From the NCBI GenBank assembly GCA_005405945.1, contig BJHW01000001.1, positions 1,302,001 to 1,366,000 on the forward strand: 64,000 bases of DNA, read 5' to 3'. Below, in pieces: positions 42,635-51,120 of the stretch (its first letter is position 1; each line of letters opens with the position of its first letter). The notes below the pieces were generated by a model. That model searched no databases. It was not told the DNA's origin and was given only the letters and a program-made list of their open reading frames with translations. Source of the stretch: Streptomyces violaceusniger. GTDB taxonomy: Bacteria; Actinomycetota; Actinomycetes; Streptomycetales; Streptomycetaceae. Made by a program: the position numbers and the translations under genes.

Positions 42635-45316
42635 CTATGCGCGGAACTCCCCGCGGGGCGTGGTGACGACGCGCCGGGCCCGGGCCGGGGTGACCACCTC
42701 GCGGAAGGCCGGATCGGTGAGCAGGACCACCGGGGCGATGCGGTGCGGGGAGTCGCAGTGCCAGTGCGGCAGGGCGGCCTCGATCACGGCCCAGGACTGG
42801 TCGGTGGCGCCGCGGTCGGCCAGGGCCCTGGCCAGGTCCAGGGCCTGCTGGAAGGTGCGGGATTCGGGCAGGGCGGGCGGGACGAAGGCGGCGGCCCTGG
42901 CCATCCAGGCGGCGGTGTCGTCGCCCTCGGTGGCGGCGCCGCTCGCGGCCACACCGCCCACGCCCACGACACCGCCCACGCCGTCGGGAAGCCGCGGCAG
43001 GATGTCGCCGAGGGCCGAGAGATAGCCACCGGGGGCGCCGGTCCACTCCTCGGCCGCGCAGCGCAGATACAGCGGGGCGGCCTCGGCCCGTAACTGCTCC
43101 ATGCCGATCGCCTCGAGGACGCGCGGGTCCCCGAGGATGCCGGTGCGTATCCAGTGGTGGGCGGCGCTGATGTCGAGGAACGCCCCCAGGATGATGCCCA
43201 GGTACGCGCCGGCGCCCGAGCCCTTGACCGCGGCCTGCTCGAAGGTGGCCATCGCCTTGCGCACCTCGCCCCGCAGGGCCTGCGCCCTGCCCTCGGCCAC
43301 CAGCTCCTCGGCCGTACTGGGACGCCCCGTACGGACCTCATGGACCGCCTGGTCCTCGAAGCCGGTGCGCTCCTCGGCGACCAGCTCGGCGAACGAGGCG
43401 TGCCGGTCCCCCAGGGCCGGGTACCAGCTCGCCCAGATGTACGCGGCCCACTCCCCGTCCTCGGACACATCGGCGGGGTCCAGCAGCCAGTGCTGGGCGT
43501 CGCCCTCCTCGGAGACCAGCAGCGCGCGGTCCATGAACGCGGTGTCGTCCCAGTCCTCGCCCTCGCCGCCCCGGATGACGCTCCAGGTCTCGGGGTCGGC
43601 CTCGCGCAGCCAGCCGACGGTCTTGGCCTGGCGCATCCGCCACATGAACGGACTGATGTTCAGCCAGCCGTCGGAGGCGCCCAGGAAGGCGCGGTAGCTC
43701 GGCGGGAGCCGGGTGCCGAGCCGCTCCTCCAGGGCGAGGATGCTCTCCTCGTCCGCGCCCTCGAACCCGAGCCACCCGGCGGCCCGCTGCTCGTCACTGA
43801 CCTCGCTCAGCTCCTCCTCGTCGGCCACCCGCAGGATGGTCGCGCTGTACTCGGCCAGATAGGACCGCCACTGCTCGACGGTCCGCGGCGGCGCGGTCAC
43901 GGACTCCGGATCCGGGGTGGCCGACACCGATGTGCCGCGGTATCCGGTGGGCGCCTCGCCCGCCCGCTGGTAGTGGCCGATGAAGCCCTTCGGCTGGGGG
44001 GCGGAGGTGAAGAGGCGGACCTGGGAGAGCTGGATCTGGTCCTCCCCGCGTTCCGGGTGATCTCCAGGCGGTAGTGGCGGTAGTCCGTGGTGGCGGCGAA
44101 GGTGAATCCCCGGGGCTGATGGCGGTACGCGAAGCTCTCCTCGACGCGGGAGTCCAGGTCCACCCAGTGCTCCCCGTCGTTGGAACCCTTGAGGGTCCAG
44201 TCCTTCGGATCGCGGCCCGGGACGTCGTTGGCCGACGTCAGGACGTAGTGGCCGACGGCCACCGGCCGCCGCAGGGTGAACTCCAGCCAGGCGCGGTCGC
44301 CATGGCCCAGCCACTTGTGCCACGAGTCGTGCAGCAGGTTCTCCGCGACCTCGCCCGCCTCGGTGAACTCGCTGTGCGCCCGGACCCTGGTGACCAGGTC
44401 GGTCACCTCGGCCTCCGGACCGGGCTCGGCGGCCAGCAGCGACACCGTGCCCGAGTGCCCCGCCGGATCGCCCCAGATGACCCGCTCGACGGGCGGTCCC
44501 CCGTCCTCGATCAGCAGGCGCAGCTCCTGGCGGAGGCCCGGGCTCCCTGATCCACCGCCCTCCACCGTGCGGAAGCGGTGCATCACCTCCTCCAGCGCGC
44601 TGTCCCGCAGCGGCGAGCGGCCCTCCAGCAGCCCCCGGTACTCGGTGAGCGTGCCATCGGCGGCCCGGCGGTGTCCGTAGAACTCCGTCATCGCCGGCTG
44701 GAAGCCGATCGACGCCTCCGCGCCGTCCTGCGCGCGCCAGGCGAGGCGGACGGGGAGCGAGCCCTCGCCCCGGTCGAGATGGACCAGCAGTCGCGGGGCG
44801 GGCCGCCATTCGGCGGAGCCCGGGGCGCGCCACTCGGTGCGGTAGGCGCACACCGCCGCCTCGGCGGGCCGCTCCTCCGCCATCAGGTGCATACGGGCGC
44901 AGATGCGCGAGGGCTCGACGGTGATCCGGTACAGCCAGAGCAGCCCGCGCGCCTCGGCACAGCCGCGGACGCACAGCGTGTTCACGCCCGCCACCAGCGC
45001 CTCACCGGGGACCGCGAAGGCCACCTCCCGGGGCGGGCGCCACCGGGCACGGTGAACCGCGAGATCACCGCATGCCCGTTGACGGTGATGTCGATGGGCG
45101 CCCATCCCAGGGATTCCCCAGCGGTGAGACCCGCGCGATCAGGGTCAGCGTCAGCTGCTCCGGCAGTTCGCCACCGTCCAGCGCGAAGTCGAGCTCGACA
45201 CGTCCGCCCGCGCCGATCGCGAGACGGTCCCGGTCGGGATGGCACCGCGTGTACCGGGCCGTGCCATTGCCGAATCGAGGCGGATCGATGGTGAAATCCG
45301 CGAAAGTCGCTCGCAC
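42635..45316 (-). CDS. Large F5/8 type C - SMI1/KNR4 (SUKH) domain protein (three frame breaks)
   Basis: After three one-base repairs (45116-45119, 45030-45033, 44044-44047) this reads as one 894-residue protein. A GTG at 45316 is preceded by AGGAG six bases upstream. The N-terminal region is unrecognised. A middle region with LTSANDVPGRDPKDW, LKGSNDGEHWVDLD and YRHYRLEI is typical of an F5/8 type C (discoidin-like) fold. A following segment (SILALEERLGTRLPPSYRAF) is the classic SMI1/KNR4 start. The C-terminal third is helical with no clear family. There is no signal peptide. SUKH domains often act as immunity or scaffolding modules, but no toxin gene is adjacent. Codon 43093-43091 is TTA. 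Domain calls are from motifs only. Confidence 0.7.
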
Positions 45317-45447
45317 GCTGTGCTCCTGGTAGGGCCGTCTGGTCCATTGACATGTCGTCGGGGCATGGGTGCGGGTGGCCTCACCACACCCGGATGCTGC
45401 CGATGCTAGGGCGGCCGATCGGCACCGTCCGTGATCCGCGACGATCA

Positions 45448-46786
45448 CTAGGGGGATGCGGGTCGGCCCCTCCCTCCCCCGCGCAGCACGGCCCCGAGGA
45501 CGGCGGGGCGCATCAGCGCGGTGGGCGCGGCGACCATCGACATCACCTCGTGCAGGGCCTTGCAGACCCCCGGGTCGACGGTGGCCCGCCGGATGACCCG
45601 GTCCAGATAGCGGTGCTGGGCCCGCACCCCCACTCCGGCGGGGCCGCCCGTGGTGGTGGGGAAGCGCACGTCCTCGCTGGAGGACAGCACCCACGCGCTG
45701 TCCGCGGCCGCAGCGATGCCCTTACGGGCGGTGTGCGCCGTACGGTGGCCGATGCCACCGTGGCGCTCGGCGGCGGCCCGCAGGGCGCGGGCGCCGAGCG
45801 CGGACACGGTGATGCCCTGGCCGTAGACCGGGTTGAAGGTGCACACGGCGTCGCCGATGGCGACCAGCCCCCGCGGCGCCCGGCGCTCGTAGTGACGCCG
45901 CACACCGGGGCCGGGCCAGAAGCCGCGGACCGCGCCGGCGGGCTCGGCCCCGGTCAGCAGCTCGCGCAGGCTCGGGTCCCGCAGCAGAGCCAGCTGCCGG
46001 TCGAAACCGGCCACGCCCGGCTCGGCCTGCGCTCCCCGCATGCTGCCGACGCTGGCGATCCACCGGTCACCCTCCACGGGCAGCACCACGCCGAGCCTGG
46101 GCGCGTCGGGGCCTTGGTCTGCAGATAGAGCGCGTCGAAGCCCGGATCCACCCCGGCCGGGCGGTGGTACATCCGGCTGGCGTACGACACCCCCGCGTCG
46201 ACGCGCTCCTCGGGATGGGCGGGCAGCCCAGCCGGGCCAGCCAGGCGGGGACCGAGGAGGTGCGCCCGGAGGCGTCGACCACCATCTCCGCGCCCAGCTC
46301 GCGCACCCTGGCGCGGGCGTCGCCCCGCGCCCGGACCTGGACGCCCGTCAGCTCGCCCGGGGTGCCGAGGAGGCCGACGACGTCGGTGTTCTCCAGCCAG
46401 CGCACCGAGGGCTCGGCGCGCACCCGGCGCAGCACCGTGTGGTCGAGCAGCGGTCTGGTGCAGGAGAGGAACGCCACCTCGCTCTCGTACTCCGCGAGCC
46501 ACCCGGCCGCGCTGAGCCAGCGCACGCCCGACATCGGCACCCGCACCGCGCCGGCGGCCAGCAACTCCTCGCGCGCGCCGGGCATCAGCTCCTCCAGCGC
46601 CCGATGCCCGGCCTCGAGCAGCAGATGCGCGTGACGCGCCTGCGGAACGCCCGAGCGGAACGCGGGCCCCTCGGGATAGCGGTCACGCTCGACTATGACA
46701 ATGCGCTCGGCATATCCCCGCAGCGCCCATGCGGCCAGTAGCCCGGCGAGACCTCCGCCGATCACCACCGCGGTCCCTCGCTCCAT
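45448..46786 (-). CDS. FAD-dependent monooxygenase (two frame breaks)
   Basis: This flavoprotein of about 446 residues belongs to the PHBH-like hydroxylase fold. The dinucleotide-binding GGGLAGL lies at the N-terminus with an ERDRYPEG strand end. The FAD-ribityl motif GDAVCTFNPVYGQGI lies about two thirds in. One G each is missing at runs 46227-46229 and 46108-46111 (read on the minus strand as G and C runs). The start at 46786 (MERGTAVVIGGG) fits the Rossmann strand; an ATG at 46807 adds seven residues. The stop TAG is at 45448-45450, 131 bases ahead of the next co-directional gene. Its substrate is unknown. Confidence 0.82.
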
Positions 46787-46879
46787 ACCTTCCCCCGGTA
46801 CCCCCATGCTACGGAGCGTAGTGCAGATTCATCCGAGAGTCACCACCTCCAAGGGTGGCAATACAACCGCTTCGACGGC

Positions 46880-47570
46880 TCAGGCGGTCTTGGGGGCCCC
46901 GGCGCCTCCGGCCGCCTCGGCGATGAAGGTGTCGAGCACCCCGTCGGCGATGCGCACCGGGCCCTCGGGGCGGGTCTCGCCCGGAATGGTGCGGATCTCC
47001 CCGGCCCGCCGCGCGTCGGCCGCCGCATCGGCGAACCACCGTGCCGCCTGGGCGTCATGGCCGTCAAGACGAGCGCCCAGCGCGTCCAGGGTGCGCTCGA
47101 AGGCGCGCCCCCACAGCGACAGCGCGTCCAGCCAGGGCGCGCAGTCCGCGACGAATCCCCGGTCCGCGACACCGGCTCTGATGCGCTCGGGGCGGCGGCG
47201 AGCAGCCGCGCGTACGGGCGCAGCTCCCGCAGGGCCGCCCGTTCGCGCCCCGCCTCCCAGGCGGAGTGGAACCGGTCCAGCCGGAAGGCGAGTTCGGGGG
47301 CCTGCGGCTGCCAGGGTTCGGCGCCGAAGGTGGGCGCGAGGTGCTGGGTGTCGAAGAAGGCCAGCAGCGAGCGAACGGTCCCGTCCGTACGGCCCCGATG
47401 CGCGCCGGGTCCGTCCCCGGCGAGGTGGCGGGCGGCGGCCTCCCAGGCGCGGGTGGCGTCGTAGCCGGTGTCGTTCCAGGCGAAGTACGCTCCGCCGAAG
47501 AGGACGACCTTGCTGGCGGCGGCCTGGGGTTTCCATAGGTGGCGTGGTCGGACTCGCAGTTCCAGCGGGT
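46880..47570 (-). pseudogene. 3' remnant of a GH84-type beta-N-acetylglucosaminidase gene
   Basis: Only the C-terminal part of a secreted GH84-like enzyme is present: SKVVLFGGAYFAWNDTGYD, LLAFFDTQHLAPTFG, RGFVADCAPWLDALSLWGRAF and IPGETRPEGPVRIADGVLD, the segments that follow the catalytic barrel in Streptomyces homologues (from memory). One base is missing at the G run 47189-47192, and another break may lie at 47526-47529. Upstream the sequence runs straight into the right end of the TnpB element near 47571. The catalytic N-terminal part is not found beyond that element, so the gene is truncated and inactive as seen here. Confidence 0.65.
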
Positions 47571-47596
47571 TTGACTTCCGCTCCCCGGCCTAAAGA
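47571..47596 (-). ncRNA. Displaced 3' end of the TnpB omegaRNA scaffold
   Basis: Removing the IS4 element and one copy of its target duplication rejoins CCCCGGTCTTTAGGCCGGGG (minus strand). This is a six-bp GC stem continued by a U-G wobble and a C-G pair around a short loop. The wobble pairs only in the tnpB-sense RNA, which supports an RNA role. The 5' half of the stem overlaps the last tnpB codons (49123-49132); the 3' half and GTCAA end are here. In TnpB systems such a hairpin closes the omegaRNA just before the guide. Confidence 0.55.
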
Positions 47597-47613
47597 CCAA
47601 GGCCATGAAGTTA
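47597..47613 (+). repeat. Left terminal inverted repeat of the IS4 element
   Basis: CCAAGGCCATGAAGTTA is the exact reverse complement of 49102-49118. It starts directly after the left CCTAAAGA target copy. Confidence 0.9.
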
Positions 47614-47820
47614 CGGGTCTGAGCGTGGCTGCAAGTGGGGACTGATCTGGAAGAAGCCCGGACGCGGGAAGCGGAGCCCCGGTAGAACTGGCTGGTCCGC
47701 CAAGACAAGCCGTTCACAGCACCGGAGGCTCCGCTGTCAGGTCAGTGTGTCATCACCCGCAAGATCGCGGTAGCCGAGGATGTCTTCGCTCCGGGGCATC
47801 TGGGCGAGCTGACGCAGATC

Positions 47821-49104
47821 GTGCCGTTCGAGATGGTCGACGAGGTCCTCATCGAGTGTGGCGCCACCCAGCAGCGGCTGCGGAAACTACCCGCCCGGGT
47901 GGTGGTCTACCTGCTGCTGGCCGCTGCGCTGTTCGAGGAGTGCGGCTACCCGGCTGTGTGGTCCAAGCTCACCGGCGCGCTGGGCAGCCTGCCTCTGCCG
48001 AAGATCACCGCGACCGGACTGTGGCATGCCCGGTGCCGTCTGGGGGTGCGCCCGCTGCGGGCCCTGTTCGACCTGCTCCGCGGTCCGGCCAGCGCGGTCC
48101 GAACCGCCGGCGCCCGCTGGGCCGGGCTGCTGGTGGTTGCCGTCGACGGCACGTATCTGGACGTCGCCGACGACCCGGACGTGCGGGCCAAGCTGGGCAA
48201 GGGCGCCAACCAGTACACCGCCGCCTCCGGCTACCCGCAGGTCCTGCTCATCGCCCTGGTGGCCTGCGGCACCCGGACAGTCATCGACGCGGTCTTCGGC
48301 CCCCGCAAGCCCGGCGAACCCGTCCTCGGGCGTCGCCTGATGCGCTCGATGCGCCAGGGCATGGTCGTACTGCTGGACCGGGGCTTCGCCACCAACGCCT
48401 TCCTGCAGGCCGTGGACGACACCGGTGCCGACTTCCTGGCCCGGCTCTCCGCCGCGCGCAAGCCGCCCGTCCTGCGACGGCTCGACGATGGCTCCTTCCT
48501 CTCCAGGATCGGCACCGTGGAGGTCCGCATCATCGAGTGCGAGATCGCCGTCACCACCGCCGCCGGGCGGCACACAGGCGTCTACCGCCTGGCCACGACC
48601 CTGCTCGATCACCGCCGTTGCCCAGCGTTCGAGCTGGTCAGGCTGTACCACGAGCGGTGGGAAGTGGAGTCCGCCTATTTCGCCATCAAGCAGTCCATGC
48701 TCGGCCGCCGTGTACTGCGGGCCCGTACCCTGCCGGGCATCGCCCAGGAGATCTATGCGTTGCTGACGGCCTACCAGATGATCAGGATCGCCATCGCCGA
48801 CACCACCTGCACCGTTCCTGGAGCCGACCCGGACCGGGCCAGCTTCAGCGTCGCCTTTCAGACCGCCCGTGACCAGGTCATCCAAGCCGCGAACGTGTTC
48901 GCCGACACCACCGTCGACCTCATAGGCGCTATCGGGCGGGCGGTCCTGGAGCACCTCCTTCCCGCACGCCGCCTGCGCCTCAGCCCCCGCGCCGTCAAAC
49001 GCCCCATGTCCCGCTACGCGTACAAGAGCCTGCGCGTCGATCGTCGCACCTATAAGGCCACCATCAGCATCGACATCCTGTTGACACAGCTGATCAGCCC
49101 ATAA
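47821..49104 (+). CDS. IS4 family transposase (DDE)
   Basis: An IS4-type N-terminal domain (VPFEMVDEVLIECG, LPARVVVYLLLAAALF) is followed by an RNase-H-like DDE domain. Counting from the GTG at 47821, the catalytic residues are Asp109 (VVAVDGTY), Asp186 (VVLLDRGF) and Glu283 in the diagnostic Y-x2-R-x3-E-x6-K signature (Tyr276, Arg279, Glu283, Lys290). Homologous protein sequence (ITRKIAVAEDVFAPGHLGEL) continues in frame upstream to about 47749, but I see no clear ATG or GTG there, so the true start may be a rare codon or hidden by a base-call error. The stop is inside the right inverted repeat. Everything needed for activity appears intact. Confidence 0.93.
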   Translation: MPFEMVDEVLIECGATQQRLRKLPARVVVYLLLAAALFEECGYPAVWSKLTGALGSLPLPKITATGLWHARCRLGVRPLRALFDLLRGPASAVRTAGARWAGLLVVAVDGTYLDVADDPDVRAKLGKGANQYTAASGYPQVLLIALVACGTRTVIDAVFGPRKPGEPVLGRRLMRSMRQGMVVLLDRGFATNAFLQAVDDTGADFLARLSAARKPPVLRRLDDGSFLSRIGTVEVRIIECEIAVTTAAGRHTGVYRLATTLLDHRRCPAFELVRLYHERWEVESAYFAIKQSMLGRRVLRARTLPGIAQEIYALLTAYQMIRIAIADTTCTVPGADPDRASFSVAFQTARDQVIQAANVFADTTVDLIGAIGRAVLEHLLPARRLRLSPRAVKRPMSRYAYKSLRVDRRTYKATISIDILLTQLISP

Positions 49105-49118
49105 CTTCATGGCCTTGG
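49102..49118 (-). repeat. Right terminal inverted repeat of the IS4 element
   Basis: TAACTTCATGGCCTTGG is the exact complement of the left end, directly followed by the right CCTAAAGA target copy, which overlaps the tnpB stop codon. Confidence 0.9.
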
Positions 49119-49119
49119 C

Positions 49120-50346
49120 CTAAAGACCGGGGATTCCTGCCACGGTCGGCTGACCGTCTCGGTGGGTTCCTGCTTCACCGCGCTGGGCCGGTAGGAGTAC
49201 CGGTCTTACCTGCGCTCGACAGGCTGACACCGCCAGTCCGGCGGCCTTGGCGACGTTGACCGCCGCGTTGATGTCCCGGTCGAGGACGGCTCCGCAGGCC
49301 CGGCATTCCCACACTCGGATGTGCAGGGACTTGGGGCCGTCCTTGACACCGCACTGCGAGCAGACCTGGGAGGTCGGCTCGAACCGTCCGATGCGGTGGA
49401 AGCCGCGGCCGAACTTCGCGGCCTTGTACTCCAGCATCGTCACGAACGCGGACCATCCAGCGTCGTGCACGGACTTGGCCAGGCGCGTACGGGCGAGCCC
49501 CTTCACCGCCAGGTCTTCCACCGCGACCGCTTGGTTATCGCGGATCAGCCGGGTGGAGAGCTGGTGGTGGAACTCGCGCCGCGCATCGGTGACCCGCGCG
49601 TGAGCGCGGGCGACCTTGATGCGGGCCTTGTTCCGGTTGTTCGAGCCCTTCGCCTTGCGGCTGAGGGCCTGCTGTGCGCGCTTGAGCTTCTTCTCGGCCC
49701 GGCGCAGGAAGCGAGGAGCATCGATCTTCGTGCCGTCGGACAAGACGGTGAAATGCCCCAGCCCCAGGTCGATGCCGACGGCCCTGTCGCTCTCGACCGA
49801 CGTGACGGGCTCGGTCTCCACAACGAAGCTCGCGAAGTACCTTCCGGCCGCGTCCTTGATCACGGTCACCGTGGAGGGGACCGAGGGAAGGCCGCGGGAC
49901 CACTTCACCCGCACGTCCCCGATCTTCGGCAAGGACAAGTCGCCGCCGGCGGTGACCTTCCATCGGGCGTTCGCGGTGAACCGTACGGTCTGCCGGTTGT
50001 CCTTGCGGGACTTCAACCGGGGCGCGCCCATGCGCGGGCGCTTGCCCTTCAGCCCGTCGAAGAAGTTCCGGTACGCGGCGTCCAGGTCCCGCAGGGACTG
50101 CTGGAGCACGACAGCGGACACCTCGCCGAGCCACGCACGCTCCTCGGTGAGCTTGGCCTCGGTGATCAGCAGCTTGGACAGGTCCCCGGTCTTCGGGAAC
50201 GCGTCGCCTGCGGCGCGGGCGGTCTCACGGGCGCGAAGCGCATCGTTGTAGACCACCCGCGCACACCCGAACGCCCTGGCCAGCGCCGCGCGCTGAGGAC
50301 CGTTCGGGTACAGGCGGAAGCTGTACCTCAACTGCATCTCAATCAC
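49120..50346 (-). CDS. tnpB: TnpB RNA-guided nuclease
   Basis: This 408-residue TnpB has an intact RuvC triad: Asp193 in GIDLGLG, Glu277 in VAVEDLAV and Asp358 in DRDINAAVN. It has a zinc finger formed by CSQC (329-332) and the cysteines of WECRACG (348, 351), plus the family C-terminal ending GEAGTHRDGQP. GTG at 50346 is the listed start; an ATG three codons later gives the usual MQLRYSFRLYPN start. TnpB is guided by an omegaRNA made from the 3' end of its own gene. Here the stop TAG at 49122-49120 is immediately followed by an IS4 insertion, so the protein is intact but its guide side is cut off. Confidence 0.93.
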   Translation of the reverse strand: MIEMQLRYSFRLYPNGPQRAALARAFGCARVVYNDALRARETARAAGDAFPKTGDLSKLLITEAKLTEERAWLGEVSAVVLQQSLRDLDAAYRNFFDGLKGKRPRMGAPRLKSRKDNRQTVRFTANARWKVTAGGDLSLPKIGDVRVKWSRGLPSVPSTVTVIKDAAGRYFASFVVETEPVTSVESDRAVGIDLGLGHFTVLSDGTKIDAPRFLRRAEKKLKRAQQALSRKAKGSNNRNKARIKVARAHARVTDARREFHHQLSTRLIRDNQAVAVEDLAVKGLARTRLAKSVHDAGWSAFVTMLEYKAAKFGRGFHRIGRFEPTSQVCSQCGVKDGPKSLHIRVWECRACGAVLDRDINAAVNVAKAAGLAVSACRAQVRPVLLPAQRGEAGTHRDGQPTVAGIPGL

Positions 50347-50426
50347 TCTACGACGGCTGGGTTATGGCCGAGTATCAGAACATCCGTTCCGGTCGGCACT
50401 GCACTACCGGCGGGGCGGGGCGGCCG

Positions 50427-50861
50427 TCACCCCTTCAGCAACGCGTCGACCACCCGGCCGAAGAGCAGGCGGCCCGACCAGGCCGTGGCCGGGTCGAACA
50501 GGCGGGGCAGTCCCCGGAGCCGGGCCTCCTCGCGCCACACCACCTCGGATCCGCCGCCCCGGGGGCGGACCTCGATCTCGGCCCATCCGAGGACCACCGC
50601 ACCGCGCTTCTCCAGCCTGCAGTTGCCCGGGGTGCCCTCGGTGGGCGGGTCCCAGCGCACGACCTCCATCGGGTCGTCGAATCCGGCGCGGCCGACGCCG
50701 GTGCGCACCACGACCACGGTGCCCACCCCGGTCGGCCCCGCCGGGCGCACGGTGACGCCGCTCAGCGGCACATGGGCGCCGTGGCGCGGCCAGTCGGTGA
50801 GCCGCCGCCAGGTCTCGCCGGCGGGCAGTGGGGAGCGCCGCTCGATACGGAAGGGGGCCAC
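50427..50861 (-). CDS. SRPBCC (START-like) family protein
   Basis: This protein of about 144 residues has the polyketide cyclase/SRPBCC pattern: an early GETWRRLTDWPRHGAHVPLSG strand-helix segment, a central acidic beta sheet (DDPMEVVRWDPP, GGSEVVWREEARL) and a C-terminal long helix (GRLLFGRVVDALLKG). Such folds bind hydrophobic ligands; no catalytic function can be assigned. The start is uncertain: GTG at 50861 matches the fold start (VAPFRIERRS), and another GTG at 50912 would add a proline-rich leader. It is divergent from the GH28 gene and sits beside the unresolved left end of the TnpB element. Confidence 0.72.
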   Translation of the reverse strand: MAPFRIERRSPLPAGETWRRLTDWPRHGAHVPLSGVTVRPAGPTGVGTVVVVRTGVGRAGFDDPMEVVRWDPPTEGTPGNCRLEKRGAVVLGWAEIEVRPRGGGSEVVWREEARLRGLPRLFDPATAWSGRLLFGRVVDALLKG

Positions 50862-50951
50862 AGCGGGATGGTAGGCGATCGGCAGGCGGGGAGGCGGTCG
50901 TGGCGGCGGCACGCCGAGCGCGTCGTCCCCGCCGTGCGGCGGCTGAGGCCA

Positions 50952-50979
50952 TTGACAGCCCGGATCCGCCTGTTACCTT
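50952..50979 (+). promoter_or_regulatory. Candidate sigma-70-like promoter for the GH28 gene
   Basis: TTGACA at 50952-50957 is a perfect -35 hexamer, followed 16 bases later by TACCTT (50974-50979), an acceptable Streptomyces -10. It is 140 bases ahead of the ATG and points toward the GH28 gene. The long leader between them has no reading frame I can support. Confidence 0.4.
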
Positions 50980-51120
50980 CCACAGAAGGAGAGAGATCCT
51001 ACCTATCTGGTCCGGCATAGACGGAAGTCGCCCCGCCAGAGGGATCCTCGCAGCTCAAGCAGGTCCAGACCTACTAACACGTCGGATCTCCATGGCTCCA
51101 CAGGAGAAGGAGAACGAGAG

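Larger units (their letters stand above)
47597..49118 (+). mobile_element. IS4-family insertion sequence, complete
   Basis: The element is 1522 bp, bounded by 17-bp perfect inverted repeats (CCAAGGCCATGAAGTTA at 47597-47613 and its complement at 49102-49118). It is flanked by an 8-bp direct repeat CCTAAAGA at 47589-47596 and 49119-49126; the duplication could be up to 12 bp if the terminal CC/GG are counted as target. It carries one DDE transposase. Intact ends and a perfect duplication indicate a recent insertion in place. Confidence 0.9.
47571..50400 (-). mobile_element. IS200/IS605-superfamily TnpB element, split by an IS4 insertion
   Basis: The element carries tnpB without an associated tnpA (IS1341-type). 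Its right end, read on the minus strand after tnpB, is inferred as the hairpin CCCCGG...CCGGGG followed by GGAGCGGAAGTCAA, ending near 47571. TCAA is the known right-cleavage tetranucleotide of IS608. An IS4-family element (47597-49118) lies between the tnpB stop and this end. The left end is not resolved and lies between the tnpB start (50346) and the next gene (50427), so the 50400 boundary is approximate. Confidence 0.65.

Noticed and set aside
45431..45448. Small inverted repeat GTGATC-N6-GATCAC at the FAD monooxygenase stop
   Set aside because: Six-bp arms are too short for a convincing terminator or operator in DNA of this GC content.
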